The translations under genes and the position numbers were made by a program. Positions 52,474 through 60,547 of a DNA stretch of 64,000 nucleotides are shown here, piece after piece. The DNA lies in contig NZ_CP139148.1 of assembly GCF_034058155.1 (NCBI RefSeq), forward strand, positions 1,922,001-1,986,000. The letters run 5' to 3'. Origin of the DNA: Flavobacterium sp. KACC 22761 (GTDB taxonomy: Bacteria > Bacteroidota > Bacteroidia > Flavobacteriales > Flavobacteriaceae). The notes beneath the pieces were generated by a model. The model had not been told where the DNA came from and did no database searches. It was given only the letters and a program-made list of their open reading frames with translations. Each line of letters starts with the position of its first letter. Within the stretch, counting starts at the first letter, position 1.

Positions 52474-54078
52474 ATGGACACTAACACACTTTTCTCGCAA
52501 TCGATTTCGTTAAAAGAATTAGGAATTGAAAATGCTAAAGTTCGCTATCAATTATCCCCAGATGAATTGCATGCCATTACTTTACAGTCAGGCCAAGGTG
52601 TCGAAAGCTCAACAGGAGCATTGGCTATTAATACAGGTGAATTTACAGGACGTTCTCCACAAGATCGTTTTATTGTAAAAGATGCGATTACAGAAGATAA
52701 AGTTTGGTGGGGAAATGTAAATATTCCTTTTGCACCAGAAGCTTTTGAAAAACTATATAACAAGGTAACAAAGTTTTTATCAGACAAAGAAGTTTTTGTT
52801 CGTGATTCATACGTTTGTTCAGACAGCAATTACAGATTAAATGTTCGTGTTGTAACCGAAACAGCTTGGTCAAATTTGTTTTGCTACAATATGTTCTTGA
52901 GACCCGAAGAATCTGAATTGGCAAACTTTACTCCAGAATGGACCGTAATTTGCGCTCCAACTTTTATGGCAGATCCTGCTGTTGATGGTACACGCCAGTC
53001 TAATTTTGCAATTTTAGATTTTACTAAAAAAATCGCATTAATTGGTGGAACGGGTTATACTGGAGAAATGAAAAAGGGAATTTTCTCTGCATTAAACTTC
53101 ATTTTGCCAGTTTTCAAAAATACACTTCCAATGCACTGTAGTGCAAATGTTGGTAAAAACGGAGATACTGCTATTTTCTTTGGATTGTCTGGAACAGGAA
53201 AAACTACTTTATCTGCAGATCCAGAACGTAAATTAATTGGAGACGATGAACACGGATGGACAAGCGAAAACACGGTTTTCAATTTTGAAGGTGGTTGTTA
53301 CGCTAAGGTAATCAACTTATCTGAAGAGAATGAACCAGACATTTACAGAGCGATCAAAAAAGGTGCACTTTTAGAAAATGTGGTTTTTAAAGCTGGAACG
53401 AATGAAGTTGATTATGATGATGTTTCAATCACTCAAAATACGCGTGTTAGTTATCCAATAACACATATTGACAATATTCAGCCAGGTTCAATTGGTCACA
53501 ATCCTAAAAATATATTTTTCTTAACGGCAGATTCTTTCGGAATTTTGCCTCCAATCTCAAGATTAAATCCAGGTCAGGCTGCTTATCACTTCATTTCTGG
53601 ATATACTGCAAAAGTAGCTGGAACTGAAGCGGGAGTAACTGAACCACAGCCAAATTTCTCTGCTTGTTTTGGAGCGCCATTTATGCCTTTGCATCCAACA
53701 AAATATGCTGAAATGTTGAGCAAAAAAATGAAAGATGCAGGAGTAAAAGTTTGGTTGATCAACACAGGCTGGACTGGAGGTCCTTACGGAACAGGAAGCC
53801 GTATGAAACTAAAATATACTCGTGCTATGATTACTGCTGCATTAAACGGAGAACTGGATAATGTTGAGTACAAAGATCACGCAGTATTTGGAATTGCAAA
53901 ACCACAATCTTGTCCAAATGTTCCAGAGGAAATTTTAAACCCTAGAAATACGTGGGCAGATAAAGATTTATACGATAAAAAAGCGTTAGAATTAGCTCAG
54001 AAATTCAAAGCTAATTTTGCCAAATTTGAAGAATTTGCGAATGCTGAAATTTTAGCAGGAGCACCGATTACAGAATAA
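52474..54078 (+). CDS. pckA: phosphoenolpyruvate carboxykinase (ATP)
   Basis: A 534-residue enzyme that converts oxaloacetate and ATP to phosphoenolpyruvate, the first step of gluconeogenesis. The kinase loop is GLSGTGKTTLS with metal site DDEHGW; RSPQDRF and the PIT/FSACFGAPFMPLHP segments are conserved. Length is normal. It is a single gene with its own terminator. Confidence 0.97.
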   Translation: MDTNTLFSQSISLKELGIENAKVRYQLSPDELHAITLQSGQGVESSTGALAINTGEFTGRSPQDRFIVKDAITEDKVWWGNVNIPFAPEAFEKLYNKVTKFLSDKEVFVRDSYVCSDSNYRLNVRVVTETAWSNLFCYNMFLRPEESELANFTPEWTVICAPTFMADPAVDGTRQSNFAILDFTKKIALIGGTGYTGEMKKGIFSALNFILPVFKNTLPMHCSANVGKNGDTAIFFGLSGTGKTTLSADPERKLIGDDEHGWTSENTVFNFEGGCYAKVINLSEENEPDIYRAIKKGALLENVVFKAGTNEVDYDDVSITQNTRVSYPITHIDNIQPGSIGHNPKNIFFLTADSFGILPPISRLNPGQAAYHFISGYTAKVAGTEAGVTEPQPNFSACFGAPFMPLHPTKYAEMLSKKMKDAGVKVWLINTGWTGGPYGTGSRMKLKYTRAMITAALNGELDNVEYKDHAVFGIAKPQSCPNVPEEILNPRNTWADKDLYDKKALELAQKFKANFAKFEEFANAEILAGAPITE

Positions 54079-54102
54079 AGGGGCAATTACTAATTCAAAA
54101 TT

Positions 54103-54135
54103 AAAAAAGCTGTTCAATTTGAACAGCTTTTTTTT
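54103..54135 (+). terminator. terminator after pckA
   Basis: AAAAAAGCTGTTCAA and TTGAACAGCTTTTTT form 15-base arms around one base (54118), with a T run. It begins 25 bases after the stop. Confidence 0.85.
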
Positions 54136-54136
54136 G

Positions 54137-54516
54137 TTTTCAATCGCAGAAAAAAAAATAAATTAAACACTAAAACTGCGATTGAAAAACTTGAAATTTA
54201 TTTTTTGGGCTGGTTGATGTTTTTTTTGGAACAAACCCAAGCACAGGAACAGCTTTGTAATTTCTGATTATAATTTGTTCACCGTGTTCTAGGTTGGTTT
54301 GACGCGAAACTAGAACCTTAATGTTATTTAAAAAGTTGAAAAAAATTAATTTAATGTTATGATTCTCCTGATGAAAATAAACTTATTAATTTTAAAATAA
54401 CACTTGTTAAATGGGAATTATTTAAAGCGCAAGTAAAAACAAATCAACTATTTGCCTCATAATTAAATTTTTGGCGCTAAATTTGTTTCATCAATCACAA
54501 TCAAAAATCATCAATC
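54137..54516. other. long leader of the DUF4407 gene with two inverted repeats
   Basis: About 380 bases without a gene. TTTTCAATCGCAG (54137-54149) pairs with CTGCGATTGAAAA (54176-54188). GTTCTAG (54286-54292) pairs with CTAGAAC (54310-54316). TTG at 54452-54454 and TAAATTTG at 54478-54485 form a promoter with a 23-base spacer, longer than usual. No function is assigned to the two hairpins. Confidence 0.5.
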
Positions 54517-55617
54517 ATGTTAAAACAATTTTTTATTCTATGTTCAGGAGCCGATCGTGATCTCTTGAAAGACTGTTCAGAAGGCGAGCAAACCAAATAT
54601 GTCGGTATTGGCGCCACTGTATTTTTTACTGCGGTAATGGCATTTTTAGCCAGTGCTTATGCTCTTTTCACTGTTTTCGATTCTATTTATCCCGCTCTGA
54701 TTTTTGGTTTTGTTTGGAGTTTGCTGATTTTTAATTTAGACCGATTTATTGTTTCTACTATTAAGAAAAGAGATCGTTTTATGGATGAATTCCTTCAAGC
54801 GACGCCTCGTATTGCATTGGCCATCATTATAGCGATTGTAATTTCAAAACCTTTGGAGATTAAAATTTTCGAAAAAGAAATCAATACCGTTTTATTGAAA
54901 GAGAAAAACGAAATGGAATTGGCCAATAAAAAGCAAGTTGGAAACTATTTCAAATCAGATTTAGATAAAAATAAAGCCGAAATCGCCACTTTAAAAGTTG
55001 ATATTGTAAAGAAAGAGAAAGAAGTAAACGATTTGTATTCAGTTTATATTACTGAAGCCGAAGGAACTGCTGGGACTAAAAAACTAGGAAAAGGTCCCGT
55101 ATATAAAGAGAAACGTGAAAAACACGATGCCGCTTTAAAAGAATTCGAAGCGCTTAAAAAGACCAATGAAGCTAAAATTGCCGAAAAAGAAAAAGCAGGC
55201 GTACAGCTTCAAGCCGACTTAGATAAAAAAGTTTCGCAAACACAACCAATTATTGAAGGTTTTGACGGATTAATGGCACGCATCAATGCGTTGAATAAAC
55301 TGCCTTGGTTGCCATCATTTTTCATTATGCTATTGTTTTTAGCCATTGAAACATCGCCAATTATTGCCAAATTATTAGCACCAAAAGGAGAATTCGATTT
55401 CAAGCAAGAAGAAGCCGAAACCGCTATGAAAGCAACTTTGGTACAAAACAAATACCAACGCGATTTATTAGTGAAAACCAGCGCCGAAATGCACGATAGA
55501 GTATATGCTGATATTGCCGAAGACAAAGGTTTATTCGATTTACAGCGAAAAAATGCCAAAGAGCTACTGGAATTGCAATCGCATAAATTTGTAGAGAAGC
55601 AGAAAGCGACTTTATAA
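54517..55617 (+). CDS. DUF4407 membrane protein with coiled coil
   Basis: A 366-residue protein of the DUF4407 family. Membrane segments lie near 31-55, 60-75 and 93-112; a long charged coiled coil follows (about 125-245, KNEMELANKKQVGNYFKSDLDKNKAEIATLKVDIVKKEKEVNDLY). A fourth segment lies at about 265-287 (LPSFFIMLLFLAIETSPIIAKLL), then a helical tail. Function unknown. It is transcribed convergently with the PH/SHOCT gene and shares a bidirectional terminator with it. Confidence 0.9.
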   Translation: MLKQFFILCSGADRDLLKDCSEGEQTKYVGIGATVFFTAVMAFLASAYALFTVFDSIYPALIFGFVWSLLIFNLDRFIVSTIKKRDRFMDEFLQATPRIALAIIIAIVISKPLEIKIFEKEINTVLLKEKNEMELANKKQVGNYFKSDLDKNKAEIATLKVDIVKKEKEVNDLYSVYITEAEGTAGTKKLGKGPVYKEKREKHDAALKEFEALKKTNEAKIAEKEKAGVQLQADLDKKVSQTQPIIEGFDGLMARINALNKLPWLPSFFIMLLFLAIETSPIIAKLLAPKGEFDFKQEEAETAMKATLVQNKYQRDLLVKTSAEMHDRVYADIAEDKGLFDLQRKNAKELLELQSHKFVEKQKATL

Positions 55618-55656
55618 GTACAAAGTGCAAAGTTTCTAAGTACAAAGTTTAAATAT

Positions 55657-55688
55657 AAAGCCCGAAATAGAGATCTATTTCGGGCTTT
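55657..55688. terminator. bidirectional terminator
   Basis: AAAGCCCGAAATAG (55657-55670) pairs perfectly with CTATTTCGGGCTTT (55675-55688) around AGAT. It lies between convergent genes. Flanking TACAAAGT words are simple repeats. Confidence 0.85.
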
Positions 55689-55749
55689 TGTTATTTTAGA
55701 CAAAGTCAATAATCTTTGTACTTTGTACTCAGAACTTTGTACTTTAAGA

Positions 55750-56466
55750 TTACATGTAACTTAAAATCTCTTTTTTGTAAGCATCATATTCTCCTTGCAT
55801 GATCAAGCCATTATCAAGAAGTTTTTTGTAATTCTGTAATTTATCAAAAAGTTCTTCTTTAGATAAATCACTTAATTTACGATCTCCTGTTGGTTGTGAA
55901 GGTTGTGTTGGAAATGGCTCGTAAGTTTCTGTAACAGCTGGAGCGGCAGGTAAAATTTCTGCAAAACTTGTCACTTCTTCCGTTTCTACTTCTTCAATTT
56001 CATCTTCTTCTTCAAAAACAGGTTCTTCAACTGGTAATGTTTCTTGAATTGGAGTTGCGGTTTGAACAGGATTTTTCAATAAATCCAATTGCTCTTTAGC
56101 GTAAGTATAAATTTTTCTAGCTTGAATTTTCGGAATATAATCGATAGAAACAGCCAAATCTGTTTTTGTTCCAAATGAAAATTCAGAACCTAAAATATTT
56201 TCTTTTACAAATGTACTTGCAATATCATCCCAAGTATAATCTGTGAAGTCCATAGAAAGACCTAAATTTTTAGGTTTGCAAATAATAATACGTTTATTTG
56301 TTAATACAATGCTGTCAGGAAAAACAGTAAGTGCAGGCTTTTTTTGCACTGCGATATATCCAACTTCTTCGCCTTTCATTAATAAATCTGTAAGTTTCGA
56401 AGTGATTTTTTCAATCGCTTTTGGATCTTGTTCTTCGTTCAGAAATTTTTTAAATTGTTCTTTCAT
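55750..56466 (-). CDS. PH-domain protein with SHOCT-like C-terminus
   Basis: A 238-residue cytoplasmic protein. Residues 1-135 form a bacterial pleckstrin-like domain (YokE-type: AVQKKPALTVFPDSIVLTNKRIIICKPKNLG, FTDYTWDDIASTFVKENILGSEFSFGT). A Pro/Glu/Val-rich acidic linker (EEPVFEEEDEIEEVETEEV) joins it to a C-terminal SHOCT-like helix pair (LSDLSKEELFDKLQNYKKLLDNGLIMQGEYDAYKKEILSYM). Function unknown; such proteins may act in membrane-linked signalling. Confidence 0.85.
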   Translation of the reverse strand: MKEQFKKFLNEEQDPKAIEKITSKLTDLLMKGEEVGYIAVQKKPALTVFPDSIVLTNKRIIICKPKNLGLSMDFTDYTWDDIASTFVKENILGSEFSFGTKTDLAVSIDYIPKIQARKIYTYAKEQLDLLKNPVQTATPIQETLPVEEPVFEEEDEIEEVETEEVTSFAEILPAAPAVTETYEPFPTQPSQPTGDRKLSDLSKEELFDKLQNYKKLLDNGLIMQGEYDAYKKEILSYM

Positions 56467-56535
56467 TTTTTTAAGGTTCTAAGTTGCTAAGCAGCTAAGT
56501 CGCTGAGTTTTTTACTGACGCTACAAATGTAATGC

Positions 56536-56907
56536 CTAATTTTCTATTTCAATAATTTCATTTTGAATTTTCTTTGTCAAACTTTTGAAAACCAATCCAT
56601 ACGAATGATCAATCAATTCTTTCACAAATTTGTCGGGAAGATTTCCGTTTAAAGCCACGGTATTCCAATGCACTTTGCTCATATGAAATCCTGGTTTTAT
56701 TTCGTCGTACTCGGCTCTGAGTTCTTCTGCACGGTCTGGATCGCATTTAAGATTGACCGATGGCTCATTTTTTTCCCATTGAGAAAGTGATGACAAGGCA
56801 AACATTTTTCCGCCTACTTTAAAAACAAGTGTATCTTCATCAAAAGGAAAATGCTCGCTGACACCTTTTTTTGAGAGACAATATTCGTAATACGTTTCTA
56901 AATTCAT
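56536..56907 (-). CDS. MmcQ/YjbR-family protein
   Basis: A 123-residue protein matching the MmcQ/YjbR DNA-binding-like family: CLSKKGVSEHFPFDEDTLVFKVGGKMFALSSL, then NLKCDPDRAEELRAEYDEIKPGFHMSKVHWNTVALNG and a C-terminal helix KELIDHSYGLVFKSL. The fold is CyaY-like; the biological role is not known. It is the last gene of a four-gene leftward run with DUF4260 and GNAT genes. Confidence 0.88.
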   Translation of the reverse strand: MNLETYYEYCLSKKGVSEHFPFDEDTLVFKVGGKMFALSSLSQWEKNEPSVNLKCDPDRAEELRAEYDEIKPGFHMSKVHWNTVALNGNLPDKFVKELIDHSYGLVFKSLTKKIQNEIIEIEN

Positions 56908-56913
56908 AATTGT

Positions 56914-57264
56914 TTATTTTCCAATTTCACCTAAATGCGTGTATTTAAAACCTTTTTCGTATTTCAGGCCATAACCAAAAATACGATCCATTGCCGAATG
57001 TGAAAATAAAATAATTCCGGCTAATTGCAATAATTCATTTTTGAAATAAAAACCCAAAATATATAAAAGAACCGCAATCGCTTTGTGGTGAAAGAAATTA
57101 TATAAAAACGCTCCAACTTTGTTTCCAAAAGCATAACCAATCATTGATAAATCTGGAGTTAAAATTAAAGCCAAAAAACACCACCATTCATAATTTAAAA
57201 GGTTGAAAAGAAATATTCCGAGAACAAATAATGCAATTTCTTCGAGTTTTAAGACTGTTTTCAT
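56914..57264 (-). CDS. DUF4260 membrane protein
   Basis: A 116-residue protein with about four membrane segments, reading LEEIALFVLGIFLFNLLNYEWWCFLALILTPDLSMIGYAFGNKVGAFLYNFFHHKAIAVLLYILGF; the DLSM-GY and FHHK features are typical of DUF4260. Function unknown. It overlaps the GNAT gene by four bases and precedes the YjbR gene by six bases, so the three are one transcript. Confidence 0.88.
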   Translation of the reverse strand: MKTVLKLEEIALFVLGIFLFNLLNYEWWCFLALILTPDLSMIGYAFGNKVGAFLYNFFHHKAIAVLLYILGFYFKNELLQLAGIILFSHSAMDRIFGYGLKYEKGFKYTHLGEIGK

Positions 57265-57662
57265 TTGATTATTTTTTCCATCATTTTTTCAGGATGATTC
57301 AGTTTTGTAAATCCGAATTTTTCATATAAAAAGTGAGCATCAGTTGTCGCCAAACGCCAGATTTTGACTTTTTGCAATTGTGGCTCGTTCACCATCGCTT
57401 CAATTAAAATGGATGAATAGCCTTTTCCGCGATGTTCTTCGGTAATAAAAACATCCATTAAATAAGCAAAAACGACATAATCAGTTATCACACGTGCAAA
57501 ACCAATTTGTTTGTCATCCAAATAAATTCCAAAACAAACTGAAGCATCTATGGTTATTTGCACTTCTTCAATAGTTCGTCCCGCTGCCCAATAAATGTCT
57601 TTTAAAAAGTTCTGTATAAACGGAACGTCGAGTTTAGTTTTATCTGTTGAAATACTAATCAT
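57261..57662 (-). CDS. GNAT-family N-acetyltransferase
   Basis: A 133-residue enzyme with the acetyl-CoA loop RGKGYSSILIEAMV (Arg/Gln-x-x-Gly-x-Gly/Ala) at about 79-92, the beta4 strand YLMDVFITEEHRG and a C-terminal FLYEKFGFTKL. The target is unknown. It is the first gene of the run that continues with DUF4260 and YjbR. Confidence 0.88.
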   Translation of the reverse strand: MISISTDKTKLDVPFIQNFLKDIYWAAGRTIEEVQITIDASVCFGIYLDDKQIGFARVITDYVVFAYLMDVFITEEHRGKGYSSILIEAMVNEPQLQKVKIWRLATTDAHFLYEKFGFTKLNHPEKMMEKIIK

Positions 57663-57677
57663 ATTGTTTTAGTTTTT

Positions 57678-57824
57678 TTGCCACTAATTCCACGAATTTG
57701 CACGAATTAAATTTTTCTTGCCACAGATTAAAAGGATTAAAAAGGATTTAATTTGTGTAAATTCTTTTAATCTGTGGCAAAACAAAAAAAAGAAATTTGT
57801 GGAAATTCGTGTAATTTGTGGCAA
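57678..57824. repeat. nested repeats (ATTCGTGG outside, AATCTGTGG inside)
   Basis: The outer arm, starting TTGCCACTAATTCCACGAAT (57678), is matched by AATTCGTGTAATTTGTGGCAA at the right end (57824). The inner pair TTGCCACAGATTAAAAG (57719-57735) and CTTTTAATCTGTGGCAA (57764-57780) is perfect. It lies between the GNAT and cyclase genes. Confidence 0.85.
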
Positions 57825-57828
57825 CCTT

Positions 57829-58596
57829 TTAAATTTTATATAAAATTGGTTTGCTCGGGCTTGCATCATTTTCAAACGAAGCGATTTGAAGGTTTAGTAT
57901 ATAATTTCCATCTTCAATTTCGTCTAGAACGTAAATCATTTCTGTAATTGTGGCATTAAATCTTGCATCTTTGTTTAAATTATGCGTGTCTTTTACATTC
58001 CAAAAAGCTTTATGCGCCAATAATTTTCCCTCGTCATGTTCTTTATCAACACTTGGCAAATCAATCAATAAATGCTGAATTTCGCTTTCGCGGATGAAAA
58101 TCGCGGCCTCTTCAGACAAATACGGCGGATTTGTATTCGAGTATTTTCTTGATTTTTTGTCTCTTGAATTTGGAAGCGTTCTAATGATCAAAGCTTCGTT
58201 TGTCATGCTGAGCGGAGTCGAAGCACTCAACGCTTTTTGAATTTGTTCTTTCGTAATCACCAAATCATCAGCAATTTTCGTTGGATCAATTGTAATCAAT
58301 TTAGCAAAAAAGAAAAACTGTTTAAGCGATTGATTAATACTGTAAAAATCATTCGTAATATGCCCCAGACATTCCGTATGCGTTCCATGCCCATGCGGAT
58401 TGAAGAAAATATTATTAAAATTCGTAGATGATTTTCCTTCCGAAACTTTCCCAATCCAATCGCCAAAAACTACAGGTTCAATAACCGGTTTTTCGATGTA
58501 CCAAGCAATCGGATTTTCATCAGTATTGGTTAATGGAATAGAGATATCAATGGGTTTTGATAAGTCGATTTCGAAGTTGTTGATTTTTGCTAACAC
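57829..58596 (-). CDS. cyclase-family (kynurenine formamidase-like) hydrolase
   Basis: A 255-residue protein. The family metal motif HxGTHxD/E is present as FNPHGHGTHTECLGH, with histidines that usually bind zinc or manganese. Later motifs DLPSVDKEHDEGKLLAHKAFW also fit. Such proteins hydrolyse N-formylkynurenine or similar amides. The start is a GTG (58596), as the next ATG is far downstream. At residues about 124-132 the sequence LSASTPLSMTN is encoded by a half-copy of the CTGAGCGGAGTCGAAG repeat, in frame. Confidence 0.83.
   Translation of the reverse strand: MLAKINNFEIDLSKPIDISIPLTNTDENPIAWYIEKPVIEPVVFGDWIGKVSEGKSSTNFNNIFFNPHGHGTHTECLGHITNDFYSINQSLKQFFFFAKLITIDPTKIADDLVITKEQIQKALSASTPLSMTNEALIIRTLPNSRDKKSRKYSNTNPPYLSEEAAIFIRESEIQHLLIDLPSVDKEHDEGKLLAHKAFWNVKDTHNLNKDARFNATITEMIYVLDEIEDGNYILNLQIASFENDASPSKPILYKI
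58201..58224. repeat. repeat half-copy inside the cyclase gene
   Basis: TGTCATGCTGAGCGGAGTCG, then AAG, matches one arm of the 16726-16800 palindrome. It is translated in the minus-strand frame as part of LSASTPLSMT. Confidence 0.7.
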
Positions 58597-58672
58597 AAAT
58601 TTGGGTTTTATGCCGCAAACGCTAAGTCACAAAGTTTAATTGATTTGCGCCTTTGTGCCTTCGTGGCTAATT

Positions 58673-59818
58673 TTATTCTTCCAAATTTAGATAAAATAAA
58701 TCTGAAGCAATTCCATCTGTTAAAAATTTTCCTTTAATGGTTGGTTTTAAAATGTTGCTTTCGATTGAAAGCAAATCGTCGTTTAGGAATTTTTGAGATT
58801 GATTTAATAAGTAGTTTAAATATTCTGACCCAAATTCATTTTCAATTCGTTCTAAAGAAACGCCCCAAATCGTTCGTAAACCCGTCATAATATATTCATT
58901 ATAACGATCCGAAATCGTCAATACTTCAGTTTCAATAGGAAGTTCATCATTTTGAATTGCTTTTAAGTAAAGCGAATTATTTGCAATATTCCAGCCTCTT
59001 TTTTCACCATCATAACTATGCGCAGAAGGTCCGATTCCGATGTATTTTTTCCCTAGCCAATAAGCCGAATTGTTTTTGGAGAAATAATTCTCTTTCCCAA
59101 AATTGGATAACTCGTAATGAATAAAACCGTTTTTCTGAAGCATCTCAACCAAAATCATAAAATGATTGGAAGCTACTTCATCTTGCGGTTCAGCAATTTT
59201 TCCAGTTTGAATTAATTTGCTCAAAGCGGTTTTAGGTTCAACCGTCAAAGCATAACTTGAAATATGCGGAACGCCAAAATCCAAAGCCGTTTGAATATTT
59301 TGTCGCCACATTTCGTCGGTCATTCCCGGAATTCCGTAAATCAAATCCAATGAAATATTATCAAAATATTTGGTTGCTTCTTCCAAACATTTTTTGGCTT
59401 CCGTCGCATTATGAGCGCGATTCATCATCTTCAAATCCTCTTCATAAAAAGACTGAATTCCGATGCTTAAACGATTTATCGGACTTTTTGATAATTCCAA
59501 AATTCTTTCGGCAGACAAATCATCTGGATTTGCTTCAAGCGTAATTTCTGGATTTTCGATTACTTTGTAATTCTTATAAACTTCTGAAATTAGAAAGTTA
59601 ATTTCTTCATTACTAAGAACTGAAGGTGTTCCTCCGCCAAAATAAATCGTTTCAATGATATTGTCATCCTGAGCGGAGTCAAAGGGTTTACGCATACCAA
59701 TTTCTTTGGCCAAAGCCAAAACCATTTCATCTTTCTTCTTCATCGAAGTTGAAAAATGAAAGTCACAGTAATGACAAGCCTGTTTGCAAAAAGGAATATG
59801 AATGTAGATACCGCTCAT
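58673..59818 (-). CDS. hemW: HemW-type radical SAM heme chaperone
   Basis: A 381-residue radical SAM protein related to coproporphyrinogen III dehydrogenase HemN. It has CKQACHYCDF with C11, C15 and C18 binding the [4Fe-4S] cluster, YFGGGTPS, ANPDD and the HemW C-terminal domain. HemW is thought to bind and hand over heme. The frame reaches 59842, but the ATG at 59818 (MSGIYIHIPFC) fits the family. Around residues 44-51 the segment PFDSAQDD is encoded by an inserted repeat half-copy, just before NIIETIYFGGG. Confidence 0.92.
   Translation of the reverse strand: MSGIYIHIPFCKQACHYCDFHFSTSMKKKDEMVLALAKEIGMRKPFDSAQDDNIIETIYFGGGTPSVLSNEEINFLISEVYKNYKVIENPEITLEANPDDLSAERILELSKSPINRLSIGIQSFYEEDLKMMNRAHNATEAKKCLEEATKYFDNISLDLIYGIPGMTDEMWRQNIQTALDFGVPHISSYALTVEPKTALSKLIQTGKIAEPQDEVASNHFMILVEMLQKNGFIHYELSNFGKENYFSKNNSAYWLGKKYIGIGPSAHSYDGEKRGWNIANNSLYLKAIQNDELPIETEVLTISDRYNEYIMTGLRTIWGVSLERIENEFGSEYLNYLLNQSQKFLNDDLLSIESNILKPTIKGKFLTDGIASDLFYLNLEE
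59661..59687. repeat. repeat half-copy inside hemW
   Basis: TTGTCATCCTGAGCGGAGTC, then AAAGGG, is one arm of the same palindromic family. On the minus strand it encodes PFDSAQDD and keeps the reading frame. Confidence 0.75.
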
Positions 59819-59825
59819 TTTTTTA

Positions 59826-59912
59826 ATTAGATAATGTGTCAATTTGATAATTAGATAATGATTATTAGATCGAAGAGAAATTATCTAATTGACTAATTAT
59901 CTCATTTTCTAA
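59826..59912. repeat. ATTATCTAATT-type repeats
   Basis: AATTAGATAATGTGTCAATT, then ATAATTAGATAATG, and ATTATCTAATTGACTAATTA recall the 7540-7616 block. They overlap the end of the ruvC frame (from 59902). Confidence 0.55.
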
Positions 59913-60456
59913 TTTTGTCTTCGTTTTGTTTCACAAAAGCATCCCAACCTGAATAGCTTTTTCCAGCTACGACTTTTCCCGAATTAAAATGATGACAAAC
60001 TGCTGCTGCCAAGCCATCGGTTGAATCCAGATTTTTGGGTAATTCTTTTAAACCCAAAAGTTGTTGTAGCATTTTAGCAACTTGTTCTTTGCTAGCGTTT
60101 CCGTTACCTGTGATCGCCATTTTTATCTTTTTGGGTTCATATTCTGTAATCGGAATGCCTCTTGAAAGTCCTGCAGCCATTGCAACGCCTTGCGCACGGC
60201 CTAATTTTAGCATTGATTGTACGTTTTTGCCAAAAAAAGGTGCTTCAATTGCAATTTCATCAGGGCAATGCGTTTCGATTAATTCGATAGTTCTTTCAAA
60301 AATGATTCTTAGTTTTTGGTAATGGTTGTCGTATTTGGAAAGTTGCAATTCATTCAATTGCAGAAACTCCATTTTTTTATTGGTGACTTTAATCAATCCA
60401 AAACCCATGATTGTGGTTCCAGGGTCAATACCTAATATGATGCGTTCTTGTGCCAA
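59902..60456 (-). CDS. ruvC: Holliday junction endonuclease RuvC
   Basis: A 184-residue resolvase that cuts four-way junctions with RuvAB. The four acidic residues are D11 (LGIDPGTT), E71 (IAIEAPFF), D144 and D147 (LDSTDGLAAAVCHH). The start is a TTG at 60456, read as Met (MAQERIILGIDPG); no ATG is available near the family N-terminus. It is encoded 83 bases upstream of hemW on the same strand. Confidence 0.95.
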   Translation of the reverse strand: MAQERIILGIDPGTTIMGFGLIKVTNKKMEFLQLNELQLSKYDNHYQKLRIIFERTIELIETHCPDEIAIEAPFFGKNVQSMLKLGRAQGVAMAAGLSRGIPITEYEPKKIKMAITGNGNASKEQVAKMLQQLLGLKELPKNLDSTDGLAAAVCHHFNSGKVVAGKSYSGWDAFVKQNEDKIRK

Positions 60457-60493
60457 GAGAGTTTTTGTTTCAAGTTTAAGGTTTGAAGTTTAG

Positions 60494-60530
60494 AAAATTG
60501 CCACATTTTCTAATTTTCTAATTGCCACAT
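60494..60530. repeat. short TTGCCACATT repeats
   Basis: AAATTGCCACATTTTCTAAT, then TTTCTAATTGCCACATTT, are direct near-copies lying between ruvC and the divergent flippase-like gene. They relate to the 7540-7616 block. Confidence 0.5.
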
Positions 60531-60547
60531 TTGATTACTTTTGCGGC

